From positions 3,879,501 to 3,943,500 of the forward strand of contig WPIO01000030.1 of assembly GCA_009760855.2 (NCBI GenBank): 64,000 bases of DNA. The letters are read 5' to 3'. The notes below the pieces were generated by a model. The model saw only the letters and a list, made by a program, of their open reading frames with translations. It was not told the DNA's origin and did no database searches. Within the stretch, counting starts at the first letter, position 1. Each line of letters begins with the position of its first letter. Made by a program: the position numbers and the translations under genes. This document shows, in pieces, positions 44,561-56,559 of the stretch. Origin of the DNA: Cristatella mucedo (lineage: Eukaryota; Bryozoa; Phylactolaemata; Cristatellidae).

Positions 44561-45579
44561 CGCGTAAATAACAACTAGAGTGCAGCATGGCCGGGTAAAA
44601 TCTGTAAGCTAGCGACAACGGCCCGATAATGTTCATAGGGCGGTCATCACTAGGCTGGTTCATATCAACTGTGTCACTCTCACCTTTCAGTTGCTGTCTC
44701 AGCAAAAGGCTGGCTCTCTCTTCGCCCATTCAACAGGCTAGTTGGTATCGCAGCGCAGGCCTAGAGAAATTACGAGAAGAAGCCCTTTATGGCTGCCCAA
44801 TGAGCAGCGCCGCTCAGCGCCGAACACCGGAATAAACACAAAGCAGAAGACTCGCGGAAGCAATAGTGACGTAGGCTTCTTATAAAAAGTTTTAAAACAC
44901 TTTCAAAATTGCAAGGAGCGCTCTATGTTTAGGAAGCACTTACAGATGCAACTATAATTGTGACGTCACACCCACCCGAGGAGACCATGATTGGGGGGTG
45001 TGTCCTGCAGCCACTTACGACGGAAGGTCCGCGCGGGCGTGAGCTGTTTCAGAAAATGGCTCAGCCCACTACAGAAATCAAGACCTCCAATATGCCTAAG
45101 CTTCAGCTAGCACGTATAAATTGAAACAGAATAAGTAGCTGGTATAGGCATACATTTAGAAGCAGAGTTTGCTTAAAGCTGAGTTCAAACATGACTGGGT
45201 ATTGCACAACCTCATGCCGCCGGTGACACCGGCTTTCGTACCGTGCAAGGTCGGTCGGTAGCGTTTGGCCTACATTTTGTCTGGTTTCGGCCAAGTGGTA
45301 CTATTGAGTGGGCAGCAACTGAAACTAAAAGCATCATGCAAAATTCCTAAATTTGACTGTCCCTACAGATTTGGTTGGTGCTTCTTAGGCGTATTGGATG
45401 CGTTTTGGGGAACGTGTACCCGATGAGTTGAAAGTTAGCTGTTGGTCAGTCGCAGAGTGTTTTACACAAACAAAAAGTAAAGCGACGATTGGACAAATAG
45501 AAAGCCTAATTTATTTTTCATCAAGAAGTATCCAGGCTGCTTCCTTCCATCCTGCTTGCAGCGGACACTGAACCAGCAA

Positions 45580-45655
45580 ATGAAAAGCACCCAGAAAGAG
45601 ATTGAGTTATCTGAGGGTGCTTTATCAAGTGCATTATTGTTATTATTATTACTGA
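45580..45655 (+). repeat. LINE-A 3' tail
   Basis: GAAAAGCACCCAGAAAGAGA, TTGAGTTATCTGAGGGTGCT, TTATCAAGTGCATTATTGTT. Directly followed by dispersed repeat R2. Confidence 0.85.
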
Positions 45656-46330
45656 AACGGCGCTATGCGAAATGAGCAGCATCAGTACCAACGTTCGCGG
45701 CTCCTGATTTGTAATGGGCTAGGATCCGGTAATGCGAAAATCTATGGCCATTGCCACATGCAAGCAGAAGCCGAGTAATAGACTATCAGTGTGCACTGGA
45801 AATTGGCCTTGGCATTTATGCTAAGTTGTGCCGCAGGAGGCTATTGAGCCCTACGTACGAGAGTTCTTGCGGGTCGTTGCCGCATGCAAGCAGAAGCCGA
45901 GTAATAGACTATCAGTGTGCACTGGAAATTGGCCTTGGCATTTATGCTAAGTTGTGCCGCAGGAGGCTATTGTGCCCTACGTACGAGAGTTCTTGCGGGT
46001 CGTGACCACTATTGAACGCCTGCAAATCCCCCTCACCGTTGCCCTCAAATAGACTTCTCCACGTAAGGGATGTGGACTTGTAATGTTCATGCGTGGGTGC
46101 CCTTCGTCGCTTCCGAAATCCGATACTGGTGGCATACCTGTATACAACGGTGCTAGCCGCTATTCTAAGGTACAGGGCTTCGCCGGTACTCGTCGCGTGT
46201 TGGCTGAGACTAGCGTCATTACGAGTGCTGCGTTTGTGTACAGTCCCATTGAGACGCGGACGCTGGTACATCCGCTCGCAACGTCACTAACGACATGTCC
46301 GTTGCAGGATTGGAAACCATGATATCGGTC
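45655..46330 (+). repeat. Unclassified dispersed repeat R2, copy 1
   Basis: Aligns in order with 53515-54085: GAAACGGC, AATCTATGGCCA, TTGGCCTTGGCATTT, TTGAACGCCTG/TTGAACGCTTG, AATAGACT(T/C)(C/A)TC(C/T)ACGTAA, GGGTGCCCTTCGTCGCTTCC/GGGCACTCTTCGCCGCTGCC and GGCTGAGACTAGC. No recognised domain, tRNA box or terminal repeat. Confidence 0.65.
45751..46002 (+). repeat. Two tandem 126-bp units in frame
   Basis: The unit starting TTGCCACATGCAAGCAGAAG recurs after exactly 126 bases (42 codons) with very few changes (CACATG/CGCATG, TTGAGCCC/TTGTGCCC). One 84-codon frame spans both units, reading SRVIDYQCALEIGLGIYAKL in each. Probably a local duplication in repeat R2 and not a real protein. Confidence 0.85.
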
Positions 46331-47450
46331 GTGCTGTGGTGTGTACCAAACCTCTTGGCTAAGACCAAGCGGCTACGCGCTGTGGGAAATCAGATGAAGA
46401 AAATCGCAGCTAAGATCAAACAGACTACTGCATAAATGCAATCTGCGCGTCTGCTTTGCCCCTCTCTAGTCGCGTGCGATCGCGCACGCCATTCTGCGGT
46501 GAGACTGTAGAGCAGCAGGCAATAGCTGCAACTCGCGAATAACGCAGAGCGGTGGCGCCGCACAACGCGGCGACGCCGCCACTCTCCATTGCCTATTCGG
46601 GTGCTGCTCGACCTCGCGGCGCCGCGAGCTTGGCTTGGATCTTGCGTCATTTTTTCAGGCTTGCGTCTTCATCTCCTGGAGCTATTCTTTTGGCGACGTG
46701 TGTAGTAATCTTGCCTCCTAACGAGTTACCTTGGCCAATAGGTAAACTACTTCTATGCAATCGCTCGATATCGGTCTGTACTAATCGCTGTGCAAGGTGT
46801 AAGCTGACGCTCTAACAACAAGCACGTGCCGGTACACAAACGACGAACGCAGACACCGAAGGGGATGACTTTCAAAAAAGAGCATGCTGGAACTGTATGG
46901 ATCAGTTGCTTAGCAGGTGTAAATGCTTGCACTGTCGGACCGCAGGGACTGAAGCATCTGGAAACTGGGGTGGGGGTAGATCTCAAGCACGCAGCCGTTA
47001 GAGCAACTACAAAAATGCGTCGAACTTCTCCTGGACAACGTAGCGACGAATAAGTAGCCTGTCAATTTCAGCGAGTGCACAAACCAGAAGGACGATTAGA
47101 ATGATTATGGCAGCGGCAGGCGCGGTTGACCTTTGGCGATTGACAGCGATTGCCACCTCAGTTAGAGGGAGTATTTATGAGTCGCCTGAGGCTTATAAGA
47201 GATCTAGTAACTGTTTTCGGCCGATGAGATGACCTGGAGGCAAAAACGTAGCGTATAAAGTGCAGCGGGAGCCCCAGTAATGAGGACCCCAGTAACGGCA
47301 GAGGCCCGAAATTCGCTTCATCCTGAGCCACAGCGAGATATCTGCGTTGATGGGGCAGACACATGGCACACATGTATTATTATCGAAAATCAGAAGACGG
47401 CACGCCGGTAGATGCTGAGTGATGGCGACCTCGAACCTTATACTAAGAAT
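46330..47450. other. No gene recognised
   Basis: Includes a GC-rich part (46440-46640) with frames on both strands. No domain, repeat match or structured element is visible. Confidence 0.4.
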
Positions 47451-47699
47451 AGTGGCGTTCCTAGAATATTGTGCGCCCGAGAACGAACAACGCAGATGGT
47501 GCCCCCTTTTTTATTCGATTATCTTCAAATACATCAAATTATGGCATAATTGTCAATGATTATAAATTAAATTCAAAATCACAACTTAGAATAGTTACGT
47601 TCTGCAACATTTTAAAAGAAAAGTTTTTTCTTTTAAGATTGTAATCACGATATTTTAAATGAAAAATAACTATAAACTGTCTCTTCATTACAACTTAAA

Positions 47700-50310
47700 A
47701 ATCTTAAAGATAGATTGATTTTCCTTTGACTTCACCCTTGCAAATTAGTCAGTGATGTCATCAAACTCAATCTCCTCAAAATGTTCCCTTCCAATGATGA
47801 GAAATGCCAGCTTGCTAAGACGGACTTTCCACAATGAAGCACGCAAATATGATAAAATAAGTTGTATTTGCTGAAAGACCGCTCGCAGTTGGCTATTGAT
47901 ACCGTGACCATCAGAAGAATTCAGAATTTAGAGATAAATTCGTAGATTCGGAAATACTTCATCTCCATATGCAACAATAAGATATAAAGATCTATAGGAG
48001 TTTTTTGAAAATTTTCTATTCGCGCCCTAAGCAGCATTTTGCAATCAATAAGTTCCCTTATTCATTATTCGCCATTGACACCGGTGTCGTAAAAATAAAA
48101 AATATATGCAACTTTCCACTCAAAAGTGTCGTTATCCGTTTTCCGTTTCAGAGAGAAGAGTTTTCATATCTAGTAGGATTCAAATTTAAGTCTACGTTCT
48201 TTAACCTCAATTGTGTCGATATCTCTTGTTGAAGACGATTGATACGCTTTTTCAGGACACGCATAATTTCTTCCTCGGCTTTAAGTTCGGTGTCTATTGC
48301 TTGTTCTCCTGACTTCCTCTAAAGTCGATGTATTCTTCTCTCATTTTCAATACTCCAAGCTGTGCATTTATCTTTGGCCATTTTTGCAGCATTTTTACTC
48401 GAATCGCTGCAAGTTTTGATTAGTTCTTACTTTAAGGGTCCGTGATCACGTGCTGCTTTTCTAAAATTCATCGCAGGATTCTGCAACCATTTCTGGATTC
48501 GGTCAATTTTATGAAGAATAGTGTTACATAATTCCAGTAGAATATAAAAAGTTACGTTTTAATTTGCTTTGAAAGCAACTGTGTTGTATCGCATCTGATT
48601 TCAGAACTCATTGATAGGTCTTCTGACATGATTTCCACCAGCTACCAGTTCGTCACGCCCGTCATGTAAAGCTCTAACAGCTTCTGACCAGGCACTCTTG
48701 CACGTACCGGATTGCGGCTCAACTTTTAAAAGCAGTACTTTTTTCAATTTATCTCAATGAACTATCGAACGAGAAGAAAAATACAACACACGCTTTGACT
48801 GTCCCAAAAAAAGTTCCGCAATTGAATCCTGTTTAGCAGGGTGCACTCCTGCTAAATTAAACTGTTTGTCACATTTAACGAACAACGCTTTGAGATTTGT
48901 TGCACATATTCACTGTTTAAGGCCGGACATATGTCCAGTCATCACAGTAGCATTATTATATAATTGTTACCGGCAGTTGGCCAATAAGATACTGTCGGAC
49001 TTAATACTCATAAGGATGACCTTTTCAAGGTGTTTCCTCTGCAGCAAATATAAACCCACTAGAAAGAGATTGAGTTCTCTGAGAGCCCCTTATCAAGTGT
49101 GTTATTATTATCATTATTATTAAGGTCTGCTGCATTTGTTGCATGTACCTCTGCAAAATCTGAAAAACTAATTTGATCATAACTTTCTTACTTTCAAAAT
49201 CCATATCGACATAATTGATCACTTGGCAAAGCGGTTCCAGATATCCTAAATCGGATATTGAATCGACCGATATACCGTAATGCTTGCTTTTTCTTATATC
49301 TGTTAAAAACTTATTTTTTACAGTTATTGCAAGTTGGTGGATAAGTTTATAGTGAAGTTTAAGTGAAAATTAAGAGTCGGTTTCCGGATTTTATCGCGCA
49401 CATTGAAAGTGTTTCAGCTGTGAGTAATGCTCAGCCACGACCTTGATCAGGAAAACAATTTCGAACATTTCTACGCTCACATAAACTCAAACGTTCTCCT
49501 TGGCCACGCAGCACTTGATTTTGTTAAAGAGAGACTCACTGCAGTCACGTATTCCTTTCAAAATATTTCGCCAGCGTTTTTTCTGATTTAATGTGCGTTT
49601 CAGCGTCAATTCCAGTACCATTAATTATTCTCTGTCCAGCTTCCTTCCTAGTCGTAAAAGCATTGCAAAACGCCCAAACCATTTTCAGATGACCGTAGCT
49701 TTTCTATTATTCAAATACAACAGTTGGTTCAAACGAAGATGAACAGTAAGGGAATTCAATAATTGGTGAATATAATGGTCTTGATTTATTCAGTTCCTTT
49801 CCATTTTCTAATTAATGTTTAAGCCATGTTGATGGAATTGAACGTTCACCGGACTACTGAAGGTAGATTGTTGAAAATGATACGATCCTAGAGTAATCAT
49901 TTTATTACGAAGAGCCTGTGATATTAATTAAAGCTTTGTAATTTGATCAATATTTAACTAGTAGGTAACACCAGGAAATTTTAGTACAGAATGAACAGCA
50001 TTTTTTTCTGATGCTCCTCCAGATTTAGAAAATTTACCAATCTTAAAATTTCCACTTATACCAAGAAATTTCTTGTTCCGTTTAACTAGCTCAACAACGC
50101 CGTCTCTGGTATTTTTCTTAGTATAGATGGTAACTTCAGTCTGAACTGCATTTCATAGCACGTTTTGGTTACGATACGGTTCATCCTTCTCTTTTCCGTG
50201 TTTTAAAATACTTAGTTGATTTCCGGCGTCTTCGTATTTAGTGTCTAAATAGTGTACACGTTCAGGATCATTTGTCTTTGATTTTTTCAAGAAACTCACC
50301 ATGAATTTAC
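47700..50310 (-). pseudogene. hAT transposase, ZMYM1-like, decayed
   Basis: Reverse-strand segments follow the order of ZMYM1-type hAT transposases. KKRWRNILKGIRDCSES (49.57 kb) is the pre-catalytic region. RKSKHYGISVDSISDLGYLE and PLCQVINYVDMDF (49.2 kb) correspond to K-x-x-x-Y-(Y)-S-(I)-x-V-D-S-T-P-D and hold the first catalytic Asp. A LINE-A tail at 49035-49125 interrupts it, after which VMSGHMSGLKQ and the CDNHSLNLAGVH-like region appear (48.9 kb). The C-terminal dimerisation domain is at 47.75-47.9 kb: VTVSIANCERSFQQIQLILS, YLRASLWKVRLSKLAFL, EEIEFDDITD. Many stops and shifts. Confidence 0.85.
49035..49127 (+). repeat. LINE-A 3' tail inserted in the hAT transposase
   Basis: TCTGCAGCAAATATAAACCC, AGAAAGAGATTGAGTTCTCT, GAGAGCCCCTTATCAAGTGT and (TTA)n. 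The transposase similarity resumes on both sides. Confidence 0.85.
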
Positions 50311-50593
50311 TAGACATGTGCGTGTGGTTCCTTTCAGCTTCCCTCTTTCTTGTCCGATCTTCTGCACCACTACACTTTTTTTAACGTGGCTTAAATTATC
50401 CATCACTTTTAGACCAGAAATAGGCGAATTTTTTAGCATTAAGAGCTTAATAAAAATACTCCTTCAGAATTACACATTAAAAATAAAAAATCAATTGACA
50501 AATTAACCGTTAGGTGAAACATTGAGCGGAAAATTTATTCTATGAAACTGTTATATTTCACGACAATAATTCAGGAAGTGCCTTGAACAAATG

Positions 50594-50800
50594 CATAATA
50601 ATAGTAATAAGTTTGCATAGCGCCCACAGAGAACTTAATCTGTTTCTAGGACCTTTGCATTTGCTAAAATAGGCCTTTTGCGTTTGCCAAAAAGAAAGCA
50701 TGATCAGACGGTCAGTGATAGCATGAACAACTTCAACATGAGTAACATGGTTATTTGGTTGAGAGTGTGACCCTTCATATGAATAGGGTCATGCACATGA
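50594..50800 (-). repeat. LINE-A 3' end with partial 3' UTR
   Basis: Reverse strand; (AAT/AGT)n, GCATAGCGCCCACAGAGAAC, TTAATCTGTTTCTAGGACC, then AACATGGTTATTTGG-like 3' UTR. Confidence 0.75.
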
Positions 50801-51829
50801 GCTACACGAGAAAATGAGTCAGTCACTGCTCAAAATTCGGTGCTTAAGGCGTCAGATAAGTTATCAAAATGAATAAAAAATCACCCATAATGATTAAAGA
50901 TTGATTTATTGCACAAAAATCGAAATGAGATAAAAAAAATCCGAGATAAAGGAGGACATGGTACCTAGGGGCGATAGACCAATACTATCATTGGCAGCTT
51001 GTCATCGGATGAACTCAAAAAGCAAGAGATTCAAGAGACTGCTTCGAGAAGGTTGAAAACGGTTTTTAAGAAATTGAGGTGGGAACGGGTGACAATGCCG
51101 ACAAAACCACCGCTTTTGATTGATCTAGGGTTATGAAAAAAAGATAACCCCGTTAGTGTTGCGTCGGTTATTTTTTGGCAGTTAGGTAGGTAAGCGATTT
51201 CAGCCAGATCTCAGTCAAGGAGAACGGGCCAAAGTCATTCTCAGTAACTCTGTCTCGTATTATTAGGGGTTTATTGCAGAGTGAGCGAGAATTTCAAAGA
51301 CAACATTTAAAAAAGACTGCATTAAGACAAAGACATTAATAACATTGGCCTCCGGGTTTTTATTATGTTTGATGACTAATAAGTTTGAGCGATTGATTGC
51401 AGTGCTGGGGGAAATCGCACGATGCAGTGCTGGGAAGAGCAAACGTGTAGGGGTTCCGGCAAAGCAGGGTTCGGCCGCAGCGGCGGCTTTGGGTAGGCCG
51501 TCGTTTTTTATGATAAATTCTCGTACCCTAGCAAAAATAGCCGCATCTAAGAATGCACTTGAATGACGACGGTGCAACGATAATAGGCACGCACGATTGT
51601 ACGTACTAGGCTGATCATTAACAGTCTGCGAACCTAAAGCCGTGGGCTGCCTGGTGGGGTAGGCCGCGGCACATTGTTAATCAGCAGTAAACATTAATCG
51701 TGTAAATATTTTTGCCTGCGTTTATTCATGCTTTGACTGCTTGGCTGGTGCTTGAGTGTGATCTCGATAAAAGAACACAGCGAAGGGGTTTCAACACTAG
51801 GGTAAGCGAGCCTGAAGAGCATACGGTGC

Positions 51830-52072
51830 CCTGTGACCTTCTTTTACTGCCCTAATGACTTACCCAGCTGTGCACCGAGTCCACGATCGGCTAGGGCCTA
51901 GATTATGATTAATTTATTGTTATTATATATAATTATTTAATTATTATTATATTTATGATTATTATAATAGGTAATGATTAAGGCAACCGCCTAGCCGCTA
52001 GGTGATTGCCTTAAAGATTTACCTAGCTGTGTGCCATGCTCACAACGGGCAAGGCCTGACAGACAGGCGCTC
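51830..52072 (+). repeat. Two diverged direct repeats around an AT-rich core
   Basis: GCCCTAATGACTTACCCAGC TGTGCACC near 51850 and GCCTTAAAGATTTACCTAGC TGTGTGCC near 52007, each ending in GG(C)(T/A)AGGGCCT or GGCAAGGCCT, flank about 90 bases of almost pure A/T. They lie inside the right end of the hAT element. Confidence 0.5.
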
Positions 52073-53356
52073 CAATTTTTGACTTGATTTCTTCGAGCTC
52101 AAAGTACCCTTGTGCCCAGCAACATCTTCCCTAGATGTGACATACAATTTTCTTTTCAAAATTATTAGGCGCCCATTTTGGCACCGTCTGATCCGGCGCC
52201 CGGGGACATATGCCCCCTGCCACCCTTCGGTACGCCACTGACTTAGCAGGTTCTTCTTGAAAAGAATTCCCCAGGACCAGGACCTAACGCAGCCGCTGCG
52301 AAATCTTCATTACGCAGCTATACGCTTGTAACGAGTCGGACTTATTCACCTGCTGTATCCACTGTAATACATATAAACCAGTAGACTATTGTTTGTTTCT
52401 GAATTAGAAACTATGGGAACCAGATACATTAGTTTGCAATAATAAATCAGTTGTTCCCTATGCTTCGAAATGAGTTTATTCCACTGCTGGCGCTGTATAC
52501 TATCTCCTCTTTGCGCCTATCGAATAGACTGTTCTAAGCCAAGAGAACTGACTTTATATTAACAATGATATTAATATTTACAACAATTGGACTAATATTT
52601 ACAAGTCTTTTGTATAGATCCAATGGAAAATGTTGTCTCTATTCAAAAGCTTAAAGACTTGCTGCAAAAGTAGAAATGCGCAATAGTTAATGAACAGCAA
52701 GAAACCCTGTTTCGGCAAACATGTAAACGCACACTCTTAGCAGGTTAAGACAAGCATACAAAAGCTTATAGAAGATTAGCTGCCGCTGGTTAGTTTATTA
52801 TTAACACTCACTCAATTGTGCAGAAGCAAACAAAGAGCTTTTAAACAAAAAGTACCAGTTGAGTGCAATGCAAACAAATTGACCAAAAAGTATCGGTTAC
52901 CTTGATTGCTGCTGCGTTCTTCTACCGTCGTCCTACCTGCATGTATCGATGCAGCAGCTTTGATTTGTTAGCCGCGCTTCAATTGAGTGAAATGCTGCTG
53001 CAGACACATTTGTGACATTTCCTATAAGTGAGAACTGAAATAATTAATTACCGAGGAGCCTTAGCAGCCGTCTTGTGGTAGTCCCATCGCTTGCTGTTAA
53101 ACAGGTGAGCATTGTGTGCAAGCATGCCTATTAACCTGGTTGGTTAAAAGGTAAGTACCGGTTGAACAATTAAGCTACCACGTAAGTGCTGAAGTTGGCA
53201 ACTTGCTTTGCCAAAATTAGGCATCCTGGAAAATCCCGTGCTTAACTTGGGCGAGGTAAAGAGCGGTGACAATCAAACCGCAGAGCATTGCAGATTGGTG
53301 CTGTGCTGAACTTGAAACTATTGAATAAATTGTTGCTTATCATCAAATTTTCTTTT

Positions 53357-53443
53357 GCAGCAAATGTAAAGCACCTAGAAAGAGATTGAATGCTTGCAGT
53401 GCGCTTTATCAAATGTATTATGATTATTATTATATTATAATTA
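53357..53443 (+). repeat. LINE-A 3' tail
   Basis: TTTGCAGCAAATGTAAAGCA, CCTAGAAAGAGATTGAATGC, GTGCGCTTTATCAAATGTAT and TTATTATTAT. Just upstream of repeat R2 copy 2, as at 45580. Confidence 0.85.
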
Positions 53444-53514
53444 ACTAGCTAAGTTGATAGTATGTACAGCTACTGGGCATATGATTTATATGCGTCGTTC
53501 GCTAATTGAGTATC

Positions 53515-54085
53515 GTTATGAAACGGCAGCGAGGTAAATCGTCTAGTATACCAGTGCTATTCAGCATTCACGGTTCCTGAATTGCAGAAGCTTGTAATTT
53601 ATTGTGCAGTAATCTATGGCCAATCAAATGATATATTAAAGAAAGTAATAAAAGTCAAAGCCATACAATAGGCAATCAGTTGTGTTTCCCTCGTTGGCCT
53701 TGGCATTTGAGTTGATTTGAGCTCTTTCCCATCAAGCGTTTGGTATACTTCACTGGTGTTGAACGCTTGTAATTTTAGATCGCCGTCGAATAGACTCATC
53801 TACGTAATGGATATGAGCTGTCAAATAGACTTATCTACGATTTTGATATGAACTTTCTATTAAGGTGCGCTCAATATTATGGGCACTCTTCGCCGCTGCC
53901 GTGCTCTGCTGCCGTCGGTATGCCTCCGAGCATTCGTGCTCCATCGAAAAGTCGCAAGCCGTAGTAAAAGGTTCAGCCGGTCGCCAGTGTTTGTCAAGCG
54001 TCGGCTGAGACTAGCACCGTTTCGAGCGCCTTTTTTCAACCCAGTTCTGCCTGGACGTCGAAGCCGCACATCGCGTTGGTAACAT
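53515..54085 (+). repeat. Unclassified dispersed repeat R2, copy 2
   Basis: Partner of 45655-46330, diverged and lacking the 126-bp tandem. Its 3' part (53880-54080) is GC-rich with open frames on both strands. Confidence 0.65.
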
Positions 54086-54631
54086 TCGATGTCAGAAATT
54101 TTAGATTGCTGGGATAATTGCTGTTGGATAAAAGCGGAACACTAGGCTTGCAACAGTTGCTTTAGGTGCACCTCCATGACATTTCCATCAATGCTATGTG
54201 GAAGAGATATCTTAGCTAAAATCTACAAATGACATACAATTTAGTTCGAGTAATTCTACGTTTGCTAGAACAGGAGCGAACGTGTGCTACCGACGGCAGC
54301 AGGAATGAATCGACTACAGTTAATGCAGTTGCCAACGTCGTTATCTGGAAAAAAATAGCATAGTTGCTGGCCTCTGCTGAGGCGCAATGTAGTGATATCG
54401 GGAGACCGGGCGTGCGGCTTGGGAAGCCAGAGTGTGTGATTTCCAAGGAAAGCTGGAACTGTCTGCTGATCATTTGTATATGTCTGGTCCCTGATTATTG
54501 ACTTAGGATGCGATGAGCGAAGTGATCCTTCTTGCTTGGTTTCACAGCCACGACGGAGCTAGTGGCAGTGTTAAGTTGCTTCGAGATTGGTACTGTCTTC
54601 TGAGGCGATGGACTGCTACTCCCATGTCAGC

Positions 54632-54684
54632 AAATTAATGTAAAGCGAAATGTAAAGTAATGTAATGTAATGTAAAGTAATGTA
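54632..54684 (+). repeat. (TAATG)n-type pentanucleotide microsatellite
   Basis: Runs of TAATG and TAAAG units, for example TAATGTAATGTAATGTAAAG, immediately before a LINE-A tail. Confidence 0.85.
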
Positions 54685-54775
54685 ATGCAAAATTTAAAGC
54701 GCCTAGAAAGAGATCGAGTTCTCTGAGGGGGCTTTATCAAGTGCATTATCATTATTATTATCATTATTATTATCT
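54684..54775 (+). repeat. LINE-A 3' tail
   Basis: GCAAAATTTAAAGCGCCTAG, AAAGAGATCGAGTTCTCTGA, GGGGGCTTTATCAAGTGCAT and (ATT)n. Confidence 0.85.
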
Positions 54776-54884
54776 GTGACCGGGCTTGAGATTTCGTCTT
54801 CGTGCCAAGTGCACTGTACGTGCGGGCAACTCTCTTACGTGCCCAATGAGGATCTCCGTTTCCGCACTGTGTAAAAGCAGTGCA

Positions 54885-55363
54885 ATTGCTTCAAGGCTCT
54901 GTCACTCACTCTTAGGTCACTCCATTTTTTTGCTCCAGCCTACCTAGCAGATCTACTCTCCAACCAGACTAAGCATCGAACCACCCATTTTTCTGAACCG
55001 AATCTTTTACCTACACATCGTACGAACCTCAAAGCCTTTAGCTCATATGCTAGCCAGGCCTGGAGCTCACTTCCGACTAGCGTTACTACATCCCCCGACT
55101 TGACGACATTTAAAGCGATGCAAAAACGCATCCATTTATCGCAGCACTGATTGGGTCCATGAGATTTGTCCTTTGTGTACATGCTGCCACTAACCATATT
55201 TGCATGCTGACCCTATGTACGTCACCTCTAACCATGTTATTCTCGTTGAAATTAAGCATGCAACCAATAACCATTTGATCGCACTTCTTTTGCAGCAAAT
55301 TTAAAGTGTCTAGAAAGGGATTCAGTTGGCGCTATACAAATATATTGTTATTATTATTATTAT
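54885..55363 (+). pseudogene. LINE-A 5'-truncated copy
   Basis: GGTCACTCCATTTTTTTGCT, then CGTACGAACCTCAAAGCCTT and GACGACATTTAAAGCGATGC align with the ORF2 C-terminus of the 24.9 kb copy. The 3' UTR (CTAACCATATTTGCATGCTG) and tail GCAAATTTAAAGTGTCTAGA with GGCGCTATACAAATA and (TTA)n follow. Frames are broken. Confidence 0.85.
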
Positions 55364-55844
55364 GAAAATGTCACCCCAAGAAATTGAATCATTTTTATGT
55401 GGCAAAGCGGTTAGAGCTTGCAGGCTGTGCTGTACAAACCTGATCGTAGAAGATACACCAAGGCTACCAACCGGAAACAGAGAGCCCAATACTGCTCGCA
55501 CTCGGAAAAGCTGTGCTCTACGGCATACGTATAGATATCGTATGCAGACGCTTTGCGATGACTGATTGCACTTACGAGTTCTATAGTTCGACGATTCCTC
55601 TTCGTATAATCATCGACTTGAGGTACCATTCAGTAATGATGATTGTGGTACTTCACAAATCTTGCTAAGATAAATTATTGATCGCAGAGCTCAAATAGAT
55701 GCTGCCAATGAGCATACACGAACCAAATTTCTGTCCTCTCGTAAGGAGTCATCTTTTAAGCGTGCACTGAAAAGGTTTTAGCACACTGCACATACTAGAG
55801 AAACTTGGGCAATCCCAAAAGATAAGCGATTACCTAATTTTATA

Positions 55845-56480
55845 TAACTTAATGTATCCCAGTTGTAACTCCACAAAGCCACAAAGACTATTTTGGTGTT
55901 ATAAAGGGAGTTTTGTATAGCGCATTTACAGCTTAAGCGGATTTTGGTACGCATTGCGTAGCCAAAAGACTTAATCTCACGCAAAAAAAGAGAAGTGAGA
56001 AGCATAGCTAAGTCGGGTGAGAGGTTGAGGTAGTGAGTATCACGGAAGTACCCTCATAGGACAGCTGGAAATGATATGCAATAGTCGGCAGTAGGAGAGT
56101 AGTTGTTGCCTAAGAATTGTTGAAGTGAGTTTCACAATCTATGACCTGCAGAGCAAAAGCTTCTGTCTCCAACGGTCTTTAAGCGGAGGAATAAAACAGC
56201 TAATGTATTGTCCATTCAAGACATGATGTCCCGACGAGGCTGAAAATGATGCAGCAGTTAAGCTAGGTATGGAGGAGCCAAGCCTGGTGGGTCAGCGTGA
56301 GAACTTTGCTATGTATCCGTTGATCAACTGGCAGCCATCCAAGCTCTTTTAGCTAAGGAGACACATGATTAAACCTCTGTGATTTGTAAACTAGTCGTGC
56401 AGCTATATTTAGTACCAGCTGCAGTGAAACAGGGTATTTTTAGGTATCCCAGCCAAAAGGGAACTAAAATAATCTAACAG
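55845..56480 (-). pseudogene. LINE-B 5'-truncated copy
   Basis: TTTTGTATAGCGCATTTACA, GGTACGCATTGCGTAGCCAA, AAGCTTCTGTCTCCAACGGT, and GGAGGAGCCAAGCC match 15040-15660. Reverse translation includes SLFLREIKSFGYAMRT. More decayed than the 15-kb copy. Confidence 0.8.
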
Positions 56481-56559
56481 TGACAGAACAAAGGAATCCT
56501 GAACACAAAAATCCCCAGCCTAGGATTTCACGCTAGTAGATTGGTGCCTGCCTGCAATC

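Larger units (their letters stand above)
47450..52240 (-). mobile_element. hAT-superfamily DNA transposon, decayed, with nested insertions
   Basis: Ends are related: TAGTGGCGTTCCTAG at the left and, reverse complemented, CAGTGGCGTACCGAAG at the right, followed by GCGCCC-type subterminal motifs. Flanks read ACTAAGAA (left) and ACTTAGCA (right), 6 of 8 identical, as for a decayed 8-bp hAT target duplication. The transposase relic lies on the reverse strand between about 47.7 and 50.3 kb. LINE-A tails at 49035 and 50594 inserted later. Confidence 0.7.

Noticed and set aside
45751-46005. Duplicated-domain protein of 84 residues
   Set aside because: The tandem unit is a multiple of three by chance or drift; the homologous copy at 53.5 kb lacks both the tandem and the frame.
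53860-54082. Arg-rich frames on both strands
   Set aside because: They fall in the GC-rich part of repeat R2 and mirror each other; no domain.
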